A stretch of 64,000 nucleotides of DNA from positions 62,001 to 126,000 of the forward strand of contig NZ_JAAIKO010000011.1 in assembly GCF_016107395.1 (NCBI RefSeq). The letters are read 5' to 3'. The stretch comes from Streptomyces fildesensis. Its GTDB lineage: Bacteria > Actinomycetota > Actinomycetes > Streptomycetales > Streptomycetaceae. The notes under the pieces were generated by a model that worked only from the letters and a program-made list of their open reading frames with translations, was not told the DNA's origin and did not search any database. Shown here piece after piece: positions 16,307 to 25,153 of the stretch (the first letter of the stretch is position 1; each line of letters starts with the position of its first letter). The translations under genes were made by a program, and so were the position numbers.

Positions 16307-17647
16307 TCAGCTCTTGTGCTTCTTGTAGTCCGCCTGCGCGGCGTTGAGCTTGTCCGCGAGCTTGTCGGCGAAGTCCTTGGCCGAGGTCTTGCCGAGCAGC
16401 AGCTTCTGGAAGTCCGGCTCGGAGTCGGCCTTGGTGATGCTGTTCCAGTCCGGCAGGTAGTAGGGGAACTGCACGATCTTGGTCTTGGGGTCGTTGGGTG
16501 AGTCCATCGCGGCTTTGGTCGGCTTGGCGTCAGTGATCCACTTGTCCCCCGCGGTGCCGGTGTTGGCCGGGATTGCGCCCGCCGACTCGTTCCAGAGGCT
16601 GTTCATCTCGGCGGAGGCGGCGAACTCGATGAACTTCCAGGCGGCGGCCTTGTTCGTGCCTGACTTGAACAGCCCGAGCCCGTCGACCGGGTTGGACACG
16701 ACCGTCCGCACCCCGCCGTCGGTGGACGGCGGCAACGGGATGCCGTCGATCCTGTCCTTCCCGAACGCCTTCACATGGTCGGTGTACGAACCGAGGTTGT
16801 GCTGCAGCATCCCGATGCTGCCCTGGTCGAACTCGGCGACCATCTTCACGAAGTCGTTGTTGAGATCGGCCTCGGGAGTCGCCTTCTTGTACAGGCCGGC
16901 GTACTTCTCCAACGCGGCGATGTTCCTGGGGTCGTTGACCGTGGTCCGGTCGCCGTTCCAGAAGGTGTCGATCCCCGACTGGGCGTACATCATCTCCAGC
17001 GCCTGCGCGATCGAGCCCTTCCCACCGCGCAACGTGAAGCCGAACTTGTTGCTCTCGACGTCCGTCAGCTTGTCCGCCGCCGCGTACAGACCAGCCCAGG
17101 TGGTGGGCGGCTGCAGGCCGGCGGCGGTGAACAGATCCGTGCGGTACCACAGCGTGCCCTGGTTGGCGGAGGTCGGCACCTCATAGAGCTGCTTGGCATC
17201 GCCACCGGCAGCCAGAACGCTGGTGACCATGCCGGTGACGAGCTTGCCCTTCAGAGCGCTGCCGTCGATCCGGTCGGTGAGCGGCTCCAGGGCGTTCTGC
17301 GCGACCATGTTGGCCAGATACGCCGTGCCCACGCCGCCCACGTCGGGCAGCCCACCGCCCGCGATGGCGGTGTCGTACTTCTTCTGCACATCGGCGATCG
17401 GGATGCCGACGTACTCGACCTTGATGTCCGGGTTCTTCTTCTCGAAAGCGGCGATGATCTGCTTCCAGACGGCGGTGCGCACACCACCATTGTTGTCCCA
17501 GAAGACGATCTTCCCCTGGCCCTTGCCCTCGTCACCGGACTTGGTGCCGGAGTCGCCGCACGCGGTGGCGGTGAGTGCGAGGGTGGCGATGAGCGCAGTG
17601 GCGGCGATCAGACGGGATCTGCGGTGTGGGTTCGTCGGTTCTGACAT
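16307..17647 (-). CDS. Sugar ABC transporter substrate-binding lipoprotein (family 1)
   Basis: A 446-residue extracellular solute-binding protein of the MalE-like family 1. It has an N-terminal signal peptide with lipobox LTATAC. Typical core segments are KIVFWDNNGG, LPDVGGVGTAYL, LWYRTDLF and the C-terminal AAWKFIEFAASAEMN. It works with the two permeases at 19724 and 20623; no ATPase gene is in the operon. Ligand unknown; its co-transcribed enzymes suggest a pectin- or hemicellulose-derived sugar or uronate. Confidence 0.9.
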   Translation of the reverse strand: MSEPTNPHRRSRLIAATALIATLALTATACGDSGTKSGDEGKGQGKIVFWDNNGGVRTAVWKQIIAAFEKKNPDIKVEYVGIPIADVQKKYDTAIAGGGLPDVGGVGTAYLANMVAQNALEPLTDRIDGSALKGKLVTGMVTSVLAAGGDAKQLYEVPTSANQGTLWYRTDLFTAAGLQPPTTWAGLYAAADKLTDVESNKFGFTLRGGKGSIAQALEMMYAQSGIDTFWNGDRTTVNDPRNIAALEKYAGLYKKATPEADLNNDFVKMVAEFDQGSIGMLQHNLGSYTDHVKAFGKDRIDGIPLPPSTDGGVRTVVSNPVDGLGLFKSGTNKAAAWKFIEFAASAEMNSLWNESAGAIPANTGTAGDKWITDAKPTKAAMDSPNDPKTKIVQFPYYLPDWNSITKADSEPDFQKLLLGKTSAKDFADKLADKLNAAQADYKKHKS

Positions 17648-17670
17648 GGCGGCTCTTTCGGTTGTGGGAT

Positions 17671-18561
17671 TCAGTCGTGGGCTGCGGTTGTGGAATTCAG
17701 GGGGCGGGTTACAGGGAGCTGGGTTTGGAGAGATCGATGCGGGAAGCCGGTCATCGCGCGGGCCAGAGCCGCGGCCTCGTCACGGCCGAGCCGCCCGTCC
17801 GCGATACCGGTCACGATGCGCCGGGTGACGGTGGCCGCCGCCGGCATCGTCAGCCGCTCCCGCGCGGCGAGCGAGGAGCCGACGCCGGGGTACTCGTCGG
17901 TGCGCACGAACCACGGATCCGGTCCGCTGAACACCAGCGTCCAGTCGTCGCCGGCGAGCGCGAGCCAGTCGGCCGGGCGGCCGTGCACCGCCTCCTCACC
18001 GTCCGCATCCGCGCTGAAGACCCGCGGGAGGCGGCCGTTCTTCGGTGCCCGCCAGAAGAAGCCGCCGTATCCCGCGCCGGGCCGGCCGTTGGTGGTCGGG
18101 CTGCCGATGCTCAGCGGACGGCCGGTGGTGTTGGTGAGCATGAAGGCGAAGTCGAGTGCCCAGGCGGTGTCGTCGATCTGCCGGACGCCGACGGTGCGCC
18201 GCTCGTACAGCAGCTCACGATCGTCGGCCGTCCAGGACAGTTCCTCGGCGAAGCCGGCGGCCGTCCGCCGGAGCCAACCGCCATGCCGCTGCACACCGTG
18301 GTTGTCCAGCCCGGTGGGTCCCCGGCCGCGGACGAAGGTCCGGCCGCCCCAGAAGTTGCGGCCTTCCACGTCCGGGACCGCGACGCTCACCCCCAGATGG
18401 TGACGGTGGTCCTCGGGCATCAGCTCGGTGACCGCCACTCCGCCCAGGGTTCGGACCGGGTGCAGATACGGGCGCGGGGACAACTCCTGTTCCAGTTCGG
18501 GCCGGTGGACATAGCGGCCGACGACGCGGCCGCCGCACCGCAGTACGAGGGGAGGTGTCAT
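17671..18561 (-). CDS. DUF6807 (PmoA-like) family protein
   Basis: A 296-residue cytoplasmic protein of the DUF6807 family, often labelled PmoA-like although unrelated in function to methane monooxygenase. Recognisable segments are TPPLVLRCGGRVVGRY, LMPEDHRHHLGVSVAVPDV and the WALDFAFMLTNTTGRPL beta-strand. These histidines (EDHRHHLG) could bind metal or act in catalysis. The ATG at 18561 shares one base with the stop of the Gfo/Idh gene, so the two are coupled. The repeated association of this family with sugar oxidoreductases suggests a role in processing an oxidised sugar. Confidence 0.72.
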   Translation of the reverse strand: MTPPLVLRCGGRVVGRYVHRPELEQELSPRPYLHPVRTLGGVAVTELMPEDHRHHLGVSVAVPDVEGRNFWGGRTFVRGRGPTGLDNHGVQRHGGWLRRTAAGFAEELSWTADDRELLYERRTVGVRQIDDTAWALDFAFMLTNTTGRPLSIGSPTTNGRPGAGYGGFFWRAPKNGRLPRVFSADADGEEAVHGRPADWLALAGDDWTLVFSGPDPWFVRTDEYPGVGSSLAARERLTMPAAATVTRRIVTGIADGRLGRDEAAALARAMTGFPHRSLQTQLPVTRPLNSTTAAHD

Positions 18562-19718
18562 CAGCAGCGCACCTCCCGGGACTGCTGCGATACGGCCCAG
18601 GGCGCGCCGAGTTCCGAGAAGAGCGCGAGCCTCTGCGCGGCGGCTTCGACCAGGCCGTCGACACCCGGGACCACACGCCGCTGGGAGCGCTCCCCCGCAA
18701 CGGCACGCCACAGGCGGCCGGGGACCGGCATCGGATCGGCGGCGGTACGGATCGCCTCGACGACCTTCATGAAAGCGCCCGTGGCGCGCGGCGGGACGAG
18801 CAGTTCCTCGCTGTGCGCGATGTGGGCCAACAGGTTCTCCAGCAGGTCGGTACGCGCGAAGACGCGCTCCTCGGGGCCGCGGGAGGCACGCTGCAGCAGC
18901 ACCCGGTCCTGCTTGTACCAGAAGGTGATGCGGCCCCTTGTGCCGTGCACGGCGATGTACGGTTCGGCGGCGGTCTCGGCGCACAGCGTGGCGGCGACGG
19001 TGACCCGGGTACCGCGCGCGGTCCTGATCCGGACGCAGGAGGTGTCATCGGACTCGATGTCGTTGGCGCGGAAGAGTTCGGTCTCGATCGCGGCCACATC
19101 TGTGGCACGATCACTGCCGTCCAGCCGCAGTGCGGTGGCCACGGCGTGCGCCAGCGGGTTGGTGAGCACGCCGTCGACCACGTCGACACCCCGTAGGGTG
19201 CGGCGCCCCGACCAGGCGGCACGTGCGAAGTACTGCTCGTCACGCACCCAGTTGCCTGCCGCTCCGATGCCCCGTACGCGGCCGATCGCGCCGTCGGCGA
19301 TCAGTTCGCGCACCGCGGTCACGCCCTGCGAACCGAGCGACTGGAAGCCGACCTGGCAGGCCCTGCCACTCGCTTCGAGACCGGCGACCAGTCGTTCGTA
19401 CTCGGCGTACGACGGCGTCGGGGGCTTCTCCAGCAGCACGTGCGCGCCATGGGCGGCGGCGGTCAGTGCCAGGTCGGCATGGGTGTGGATCGGTGTGCAG
19501 ACGATCGCGACGACGGCGCCCGTCCGGTCGATCAGCTCCCCCAGGTCGGCTCCTTGCGCCGGAGTGCCGAGACCGGCCAGCCGGTCCTTCTCCGGCGGCC
19601 GCACGTCGCACACCCCGGCCAGCCGTACGGTCCCGGCGGCGGTGAGTCTGCGCAGGTTGTCCAGATGCCAGTGCCCGTGGCCGTGCGCGCCGGCCAGTAC
19701 GACGGGTATCGCCCGCAT
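18561..19718 (-). CDS. Gfo/Idh/MocA family NAD(P)-dependent sugar oxidoreductase
   Basis: A 385-residue dehydrogenase with an N-terminal Rossmann fold (VVLAGAHGHGHWH, then GVCDVRPP) and the EKPP motif whose lysine is the usual catalytic residue. The C-terminal alpha/beta substrate domain follows. A GTG at 19727 overlaps the upstream stop as GTGA, but aagggg lies 8 bp before the ATG at 19718, which I prefer. It lies between the permeases and the DUF6807 gene. Likely reaction: oxidation of an imported sugar or glycoside at the ring; substrate unresolved. Confidence 0.88.
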   Translation of the reverse strand: MRAIPVVLAGAHGHGHWHLDNLRRLTAAGTVRLAGVCDVRPPEKDRLAGLGTPAQGADLGELIDRTGAVVAIVCTPIHTHADLALTAAAHGAHVLLEKPPTPSYAEYERLVAGLEASGRACQVGFQSLGSQGVTAVRELIADGAIGRVRGIGAAGNWVRDEQYFARAAWSGRRTLRGVDVVDGVLTNPLAHAVATALRLDGSDRATDVAAIETELFRANDIESDDTSCVRIRTARGTRVTVAATLCAETAAEPYIAVHGTRGRITFWYKQDRVLLQRASRGPEERVFARTDLLENLLAHIAHSEELLVPPRATGAFMKVVEAIRTAADPMPVPGRLWRAVAGERSQRRVVPGVDGLVEAAAQRLALFSELGAPWAVSQQSREVRC

Positions 19719-19723
19719 GCCGT

Positions 19724-20626
19724 TCACCCCTTGACCGCGCCGGCGCTGAAGCCTGTGATCAGCCACTTCTGGATGAAGGCGAAGACGATCACGACCGGCA
19801 CGGCGGCCACGACGCCGCCCGCGGCCAGCGCTCCGAGATCGACGCTGTCGGCGCCGATCAGGGTGTTGAGGCCGACCGGGATCGTCTGCTTGTCCTGCGA
19901 GCTGAGGAACATCAGCGCGAACAGGAAGTGGTTCCAGCTGTGGACGAACGCGAAGGAGCCGACCGCGATCAGACCGGGCCGCAGCACCGGCAGCACCACC
20001 GCGCAGAACCCCCGGAAGCGCGAGCAGCCGTCCACCCAGGCGGCCTCCTCCAGCGCCATGGGTACGTTCTTGATGAAGCCGCTGATCAGGATGATGGACA
20101 GCGGCAGTTGGAACACGGTCTCCGCGATGATCACGCTCCACAGTGAGTTGATCAGCTGCAGGTTCCTGAAGATCTCGAAGAGCGGGACGAGCATCAGCGC
20201 GCCGGGGATGAACTGCGAACACAACAGCCCCAGCATGAAGGCGCTCTTGCCCCGGAACCGGAAGCGGGCGAGCGCGTAGCCGCCGCACAGCGCCACCACA
20301 GTGGTGGTGATCAGGGTGGCGACACCGACCAGCATGCTGTTCTGGAAGTACATGCCGAACGACCGCTCGTTCCACACCTTCGCGAAGTGCTCGCCCGTGG
20401 CGGGCCAGGGCACCAGCGACGTCGACCCTGCCGGCCGCACCGCGAACAGCAGCATCCAGTAGAACGGGACGAGCGTGAACAGCAGGTACAGGCCGAGCGG
20501 CAGATAGATCTGCCAGCGAGGCGTGCCGTCGTCCACCGCGCGGCGCCGCCGCCGGGCGGTACGCGGCGGAGTGATACCAGCGGGAGGCACCGCTCGGATG
20601 CCCTTCTCCGCGAGTGCGGCGGTCAT
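19724..20626 (-). CDS. Carbohydrate ABC transporter permease (MalG-like)
   Basis: A 300-residue permease with about six hydrophobic segments and the EAA loop ALEEAAWVDGCSRFRGFCAVVLP. A basic, Ala/Pro-rich cytosolic tail precedes the first membrane helix. ATG at 20626 overlaps the stop of the preceding permease as ATGA. It pairs with that permease and the 16307 lipoprotein. Confidence 0.9.
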   Translation of the reverse strand: MTAALAEKGIRAVPPAGITPPRTARRRRRAVDDGTPRWQIYLPLGLYLLFTLVPFYWMLLFAVRPAGSTSLVPWPATGEHFAKVWNERSFGMYFQNSMLVGVATLITTTVVALCGGYALARFRFRGKSAFMLGLLCSQFIPGALMLVPLFEIFRNLQLINSLWSVIIAETVFQLPLSIILISGFIKNVPMALEEAAWVDGCSRFRGFCAVVLPVLRPGLIAVGSFAFVHSWNHFLFALMFLSSQDKQTIPVGLNTLIGADSVDLGALAAGGVVAAVPVVIVFAFIQKWLITGFSAGAVKG

Positions 20627-21528
20627 GTGCGGTCGCCTCCGAACTTGCTCAGGCGCAGATAGAGGATCGAGCAGAAGAGGAGGATCACGAAGGCGACGGT
20701 GGTCAGCGCCGACGCGTAGCCGAAGTCGTGTCCGTCGACTCCGGTGTTGGCGACGTACAGCGGCAGCGTGGTGGTCTGGCCGGCCGGTCCGCCGCCGGTG
20801 AGGGTGTACAGGAGGTCGACGTTGTTGAACTCCCAGACCCCGCGCAGCAGCGTCGACAGGACGATCGCGTCCCTCAGGTGCGGCAGGGTGATGTGGAGGA
20901 GCTTCCGGTACCGGTTCGCGCCGTCGACCGAGGCCGCCTCGTACAGCTCCTTGGGGATGGACTGGAGGTCGGCGAGGATGAGGATCGCGAAGAAGGGGAC
21001 GCCGCGCCAGAGTTCGGCGAGGACCGCCGCCCAGAACACGGTGCCGGTGTCGGAGAGCACCGAGGTGCCGTAGGTGCCGATCCCGGCGTCGGCGAGATAG
21101 CGGCTGAACCCGGTGGACGGGTTGTAGAGCAGCATCCAGATGGTGGTCGTCAGAACGCCGGAGACCGCCCAGGGTGAGAAGACCAGGGCGCGGGCGATGC
21201 CCCGGCCGATGAAGGTCTGGTTGACCAGCAGTGCCAGCACCAGTCCGAGGGCGAGTTGCAGACCCACCTCGACGACGACCCATCGGGCGCTGAAGGCCAG
21301 GCTCTGCCAGAACAGCGGGTCGTCGGTGAAGATCCTGGTGAAGTTGGAGAAACCGGCGAAGCCGTTCCGCCAGGGCTTGGTGACGTTGTAGTCCTGCAGG
21401 CTGTAGTAGAGAACGCTGATCATCGGGTAGGCGATGAACCCGAGCATCAGCAAGGCTGCCGGGGCTATCAGCAGATACGGGAGGCGCCGGTCGCGCCGCC
21501 GGGATGGTTTCGCCACGGCGATGGCCAT
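20623..21528 (-). CDS. Sugar ABC transporter permease (MalF-like)
   Basis: A 301-residue permease beginning with a basic segment (PSRRRDRRLPY) and containing six predicted membrane helices. The ATPase-docking loop is ELYEAASVDGANRYRKLLHITLP. It is separated from the upstream dehydratase by 108 bp, which holds a short LacI-like dyad, so a second promoter could lie there. Confidence 0.92.
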   Translation of the reverse strand: MAIAVAKPSRRRDRRLPYLLIAPAALLMLGFIAYPMISVLYYSLQDYNVTKPWRNGFAGFSNFTRIFTDDPLFWQSLAFSARWVVVEVGLQLALGLVLALLVNQTFIGRGIARALVFSPWAVSGVLTTTIWMLLYNPSTGFSRYLADAGIGTYGTSVLSDTGTVFWAAVLAELWRGVPFFAILILADLQSIPKELYEAASVDGANRYRKLLHITLPHLRDAIVLSTLLRGVWEFNNVDLLYTLTGGGPAGQTTTLPLYVANTGVDGHDFGYASALTTVAFVILLFCSILYLRLSKFGGDRT

Positions 21529-21551
21529 GACTGGGACTCCTTCACTACGGG

Positions 21552-21563
21552 GTAAGCGCTTGC
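21552..21563. promoter_or_regulatory. Possible LacI-type half-conserved operator
   Basis: The sequence gtaagcgcttgc contains the 8-bp palindrome aagcgctt, the same core as the two operators at 1388 and 1543, but its flanks are only partly symmetrical. It lies 24 bp upstream of the permease ATG at 21528. An 8-bp match can occur by chance at this length. Confidence 0.35.
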
Positions 21564-21636
21564 TGAATGGTGTGCGGCGTCCCGGACGGCGAACGTCAGG
21601 GGCAGTTGCGATGCGGAAGGGGGCTGCGGCGGGCGC

Positions 21637-23358
21637 TCAGCCCGCGTAGGGCTCGGGCACTTCGCCGGGCCTGGCCAGGAAACGGAAGTCGCAGCCGGTG
21701 TCGGCCTGGGTGATCTGTTCCTGGTAGAGGGCGCCGTAGCCGCGTGAGAAGCGGGGCGGTGGCGGCTGCCACTCTGCGCGGCGGCGCTCCAACTCGGGTT
21801 CGTCCAGCTCCAGGTGGAGCCGTCGGGCCTCCACGTCGAGGGTGATCAGATCACCGGTGCGGACGAGCGCGAGCGGGCCGCCGACGTACGACTCGGGTGC
21901 GATGTGCAGCACGCAGGCCCCGTAACTGGTGCCGCTCATCCGGGCGTCGGAGATCCGGACCATGTCCCGCACGCCCTCTTTGAGAAGGTGATCGGGAATC
22001 GGCAGCATCCCGTACTCGGGCATCCCGGGGCCGCCGAGCGGGCCGGAGCCGCGCAGGACCAGGACGCTGTCGGCGGTGATGCCCAGCCCCGGGTCGTTGA
22101 TGGTGGACTGCATCGCCCGGTAGTCGTCGAAGACCACGGCCGGGCCGGTGTGCTTGAGCAGCTGGGGATCGGCGGCGATGTGCTTGATGACGGCGCCGTC
22201 GGGACAGAGGTTGCCGCGCAGCACCGCGAGCCCGCCTTCGTCCGCCAGCGGGTTGCCACGGGGACGGATGACGTCCGGGTTGTGGACGAGCGCGCCCGCG
22301 AGCTGCTCGCGCAGCGTGGGGTGGGCCACCGTCGGGCGCTCCAGATGCAGTACGTCCGTCAGCTGTGCGAGGAAGCCGGGCAGGCCGCCGGCGAAATGGA
22401 AGTCCTCCATCAGATACCGGCCGCCCGGGCGCACGTTCGCCAGCACCGGTACTGTGCGGGCGATGCGGTCGAAGTCGTCGAGGGTCAGTTCGACACCGGA
22501 GCGGCCGGCCATCGCGATCAGATGGATCACGGCATTGGTGGAGCCGCCCAGGGCGAGGACGGTGGCGACCGCGTCCTCGTAGGCGTCACGGGTGAGAATC
22601 CGCGACAGCCTCAGGTCCTGCCACACCAGCTCGACGATGCGCGCTCCCGAGGCGGCCGCCATCCGCTCGTGACCCGAGTCGACCGCGGGGATCGAGGACG
22701 CGCCGGGCATCGTGACACCCAGCGCCTCGGCGGCCGCCGTCAGCGTCGAGGCGGTGCCCATCGTCATGCAGTGGCCGGGGGAACGCGCGAGCCCGTTCTC
22801 CAGTTCTGCCAGTTCGCCGTCGCCGATCAGCCCGGCGCGCCGGTCGTCCCAGTACTTCCACATGTCCGTGCCGGAGCCCAGCACTTCATTGCGCCAGTGT
22901 CCCGGCAGCATGGGTCCGGCCGGGACGAAGACGGCCGGCAGGTCCATGCTGGCCGCGCCCATCAGCAGCGCCGGGGTGGACTTGTCGCAGCCGCCCATCA
23001 GGACGGCGCCGTCCACCGGGTACGAGCGCAGCAGTTCCTCGGTCTCCATGGCGAGGAGGTTGCGGTAGAGCATCGGCGTCGGCTTCTGGAAGGTCTCCGA
23101 GAGCGTGGACACTGGGAACTCCAGTGGGAAACCGCCCGCCTGCCACACCCCGCGCTTGACCGCCTGAGCACGTTCCCGCAGGTGGGAGTGGCAGGGGTTG
23201 ATGTCGGACCAGGTGTTGAGAATCGCGATCACCGGCTTGCCGAGGTGCTCCTCGGGGAGATAGCCGAGCTGCCGGGTGCGGGCCCGGTGGCTGAACGAGC
23301 GCAGCCCGTCCGTGCCGTACCACCGGTGGCTGCGCATTTCCTCGGGAGCCTTCCTCAT
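21637..23358 (-). CDS. IlvD/Edd family sugar-acid dehydratase
   Basis: A 573-residue Fe-S dehydratase. Cluster-binding cysteines are expected in GGCDKSTPA and GHCMTMGTAST, with the metal/substrate segment GGSTNAVIHL and the C-terminal SDARMSGTSYG motif. The shape and the company of a DHDPS-type lyase point to a pentonate or hexonate dehydratase (L-arabonate/D-xylonate type) rather than the branched-chain amino acid enzyme. ATG at 23358 overlaps the upstream stop as ATGA; the frame upstream of it is a shadow. It would produce a 2-keto-3-deoxy sugar acid for the neighbouring enzyme. Confidence 0.88.
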   Translation of the reverse strand: MRKAPEEMRSHRWYGTDGLRSFSHRARTRQLGYLPEEHLGKPVIAILNTWSDINPCHSHLRERAQAVKRGVWQAGGFPLEFPVSTLSETFQKPTPMLYRNLLAMETEELLRSYPVDGAVLMGGCDKSTPALLMGAASMDLPAVFVPAGPMLPGHWRNEVLGSGTDMWKYWDDRRAGLIGDGELAELENGLARSPGHCMTMGTASTLTAAAEALGVTMPGASSIPAVDSGHERMAAASGARIVELVWQDLRLSRILTRDAYEDAVATVLALGGSTNAVIHLIAMAGRSGVELTLDDFDRIARTVPVLANVRPGGRYLMEDFHFAGGLPGFLAQLTDVLHLERPTVAHPTLREQLAGALVHNPDVIRPRGNPLADEGGLAVLRGNLCPDGAVIKHIAADPQLLKHTGPAVVFDDYRAMQSTINDPGLGITADSVLVLRGSGPLGGPGMPEYGMLPIPDHLLKEGVRDMVRISDARMSGTSYGACVLHIAPESYVGGPLALVRTGDLITLDVEARRLHLELDEPELERRRAEWQPPPPRFSRGYGALYQEQITQADTGCDFRFLARPGEVPEPYAG

Positions 23359-24332
23359 ATCGCCCAGTCCTTGATGAGTGCCGCGACCTCGGCGCGCTGC
23401 GCGTCGGGCAGCTGACGGCTCGGCGGCCGCACCTCGCGGCTGCACAGGCCGAGGACGGCGAGCGCCTCCTTGACGACGGTGACGTTGTTGGCGGACTGCT
23501 GCGCGGCGCGCAGGTCCTCGAAGGGGCGGATCTGTTCCCAGACCTTCATCGCTCCCGGATGGTCCCCGGCGCGCAGGGCCGTCAGCATGCCCAGCGACAC
23601 GGACGGGGCGACGTTGACCAGGCCGGAGGTGAAACCGGTGGCGCCCATCGCCCAGTAGGCGGGCGCGTACAGCTCCGCGAGCCCTGCCACCCAGACGAAG
23701 CGGTCGAGCCCGGCGTCGCGCGCGAAGGCCGCGAAGCGGGCGGCGTCCGGCACCGCGTACTTCGCGCCGATCACGTTGGGGCACAGGTCGCCGAGCAGTG
23801 CCATCCGGTCGCCGCCGAGGAGCGGGTTGCGGATGTAGGGCACTACACCCAGTTCGGGGACGGACTCGGCGATGGCCCGGTGGTAGTCCACCCACCCGTC
23901 GGGCGAGACATAGGGATGGACGGGCTGGTGCACCATCACCATCCGCGCACCGTGGTCACGCGCGTGCCGGGCGGCGGCGACGGCGGTCGGCACGTCGTGG
24001 CCGACACCCACCAGGACGACGGCCGGTCGCTGCGCGGTCTCGGCGAGCGTGTCCTCGACGACCGTGAGGCGCTCCTCGGGGGCCAGCGCGTAGAACTCGC
24101 CGGTGTTCCCGTTGGGCGTGAGCGTCCGGACGCCGCCGTCCAGCAGCCTGCGCAGCAGAAGCCGGTACGCGGTCCGGTCGATCGCACCGTCGGCGTCGAA
24201 CGGGGTCACCGGAATCGCGACGACATCGGCGAGCGCGGCCCGCAGCGCGGCACGGTCCATCGGTTCGGAGCGGGGCGTCGGTTCGGAGCGGGGCGTCGGT
24301 TCGGAGCGGGGCGTCGGTTCGGAGCGGTCCAT
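23355..24332 (-). CDS. DHDPS/N-acetylneuraminate lyase family protein with repeat N-terminus
   Basis: A 325-residue class I aldolase-family enzyme. The barrel has VTPFDADGAID, TLTPNGNTGEF and the Schiff-base lysine in VIGAKYA. Members near IlvD/Edd dehydratases usually act on 2-keto-3-deoxy sugar acids (aldol cleavage or dehydration). Unusually, residues 1-24 are a tandem SEPTPR repeat ending in a second MDR, encoded by four 18-bp units. The ATG at 24332 shares one base with the GntR stop and is preferred by coupling, but the internal ATG at 24260 (MDRAALRAALADVV) would give a normal-length enzyme. Confidence 0.85.
   Translation of the reverse strand: MDRSEPTPRSEPTPRSEPTPRSEPMDRAALRAALADVVAIPVTPFDADGAIDRTAYRLLLRRLLDGGVRTLTPNGNTGEFYALAPEERLTVVEDTLAETAQRPAVVLVGVGHDVPTAVAAARHARDHGARMVMVHQPVHPYVSPDGWVDYHRAIAESVPELGVVPYIRNPLLGGDRMALLGDLCPNVIGAKYAVPDAARFAAFARDAGLDRFVWVAGLAELYAPAYWAMGATGFTSGLVNVAPSVSLGMLTALRAGDHPGAMKVWEQIRPFEDLRAAQQSANNVTVVKEALAVLGLCSREVRPPSRQLPDAQRAEVAALIKDWAI
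24261..24332. repeat. Four 18-bp tandem repeats at a gene start
   Basis: Three identical units cggttcggagcggggcgt (24261-24314) are followed by a fourth variant unit ending gtccat (24315-24332). On the coding strand they encode SEPTPR repeats at the start of the DHDPS-family gene and place two in-frame ATG codons with near-identical context 72 bp apart. Likely produced by slippage or unequal recombination. Confidence 0.9.
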
Positions 24333-24982
24333 CAGGCGCCCGTCTCTTCGTGGTCGGGGAACGCGCGGCGGACGAAGTCCGAGATGTGGGCGTGCAGCAG
24401 CCCGGCCGCGCCGTCCGCGTCGCCGGCGAGCGCCGTCCGGAGGATCTCCTGGTGCTCGCGGGCCTCCTGCTCCCAGGAGGGGGAGGCCGCCCAGGCGACG
24501 GTCGACACCAGGGCCGCCTGGTCACGCACCTCGTCGAGCATCCGCGTCAGGAGCGGGTTGCCGCAGGGCAGATAGAGCGCCCGGTGGAAGTCACGGTTGG
24601 CGAGGCTCCGGTCGGCCCGGTCCTCCGCGCCCTCGGCCCGTACGAGCGCGTCCCGCGCCGCCGCGAGCGACTCCTTCCTGACGATGCTGCGGCGCAGCGC
24701 CTCGGGCTCCAGCAGCAGCCGCACGTCGTAGATCTCCCGCGCCATGGCCGCATCCACGGTCCGCACCGTGACGCCCTTGTACTGGCTCATCACGACGAGC
24801 CCGGTACCGGCCAGCGTCTTGAGCGCCTCGCGCACGGGGGTCTTCGAGACACCGAACTGCGCCGCCAGATCGGCCTCGACGAGTGGCTGTCCAGGACTCA
24901 ACTGCCCGGTGAGGATGCCGTGCTTGATCGCCTCCAGCACGTACTGCGTCCGGGAGGGGATCGGGGCGGGAGCAAAGGTCAT
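24332..24982 (-). CDS. GntR/FadR-type (FCD) transcriptional regulator
   Basis: A 216-residue regulator with an N-terminal winged helix (YVLEAIKHGILTGQLSPG, then DLAAQFGVSKTPVREALKTLAGTGLV) and an all-helical FCD ligand domain containing the DFHRAL metal-type motif. FCD members commonly sense sugar acids or uronates. It is the first gene of the leftward operon, with a dyad-rich segment (25005-25040) just upstream, so autoregulation and control of the whole operon are likely. Confidence 0.9.
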   Translation of the reverse strand: MTFAPAPIPSRTQYVLEAIKHGILTGQLSPGQPLVEADLAAQFGVSKTPVREALKTLAGTGLVVMSQYKGVTVRTVDAAMAREIYDVRLLLEPEALRRSIVRKESLAAARDALVRAEGAEDRADRSLANRDFHRALYLPCGNPLLTRMLDEVRDQAALVSTVAWAASPSWEQEAREHQEILRTALAGDADGAAGLLHAHISDFVRRAFPDHEETGA

Positions 24983-25004
24983 GTGCGCTCTCAGATCTCA
25001 GGTA

Positions 25005-25040
25005 TCGCGTCTCATATATGACGTACGAAGTACGACGCGA
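25005..25040. promoter_or_regulatory. Dyad-rich candidate GntR operator
   Basis: Nested symmetry lies 23-58 bp upstream of the GntR start. The outer arms tcgcgtc (25005-25011) and gacgcga (25034-25040) are exact complements. Inside them are the palindrome tcatatatga (25012-25021) and the repeat cgtac-gaa-gtacg (25022-25034). The AT-rich centre in this high-GC context suggests operator plus promoter; neither the start point nor binding is proven. Confidence 0.55.
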
Positions 25041-25153
25041 TGAAAGGTAGAGCCGCGCCGGAGGTCCGTCAATGCTTTGAACAGAACTGATCCCGCACCC
25101 GGGCGTCGGCCGGCCGGGGAAGGCCGGCCGACGCCGCGCTGACGTTCGGCCGG

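Noticed and set aside
19727..21283. Extensions of the oxidoreductase and permease frames upstream of their chosen starts
   Set aside because: These stretches are antisense-free but out-of-frame copies of the preceding genes; stop-start overlaps define the real starts.
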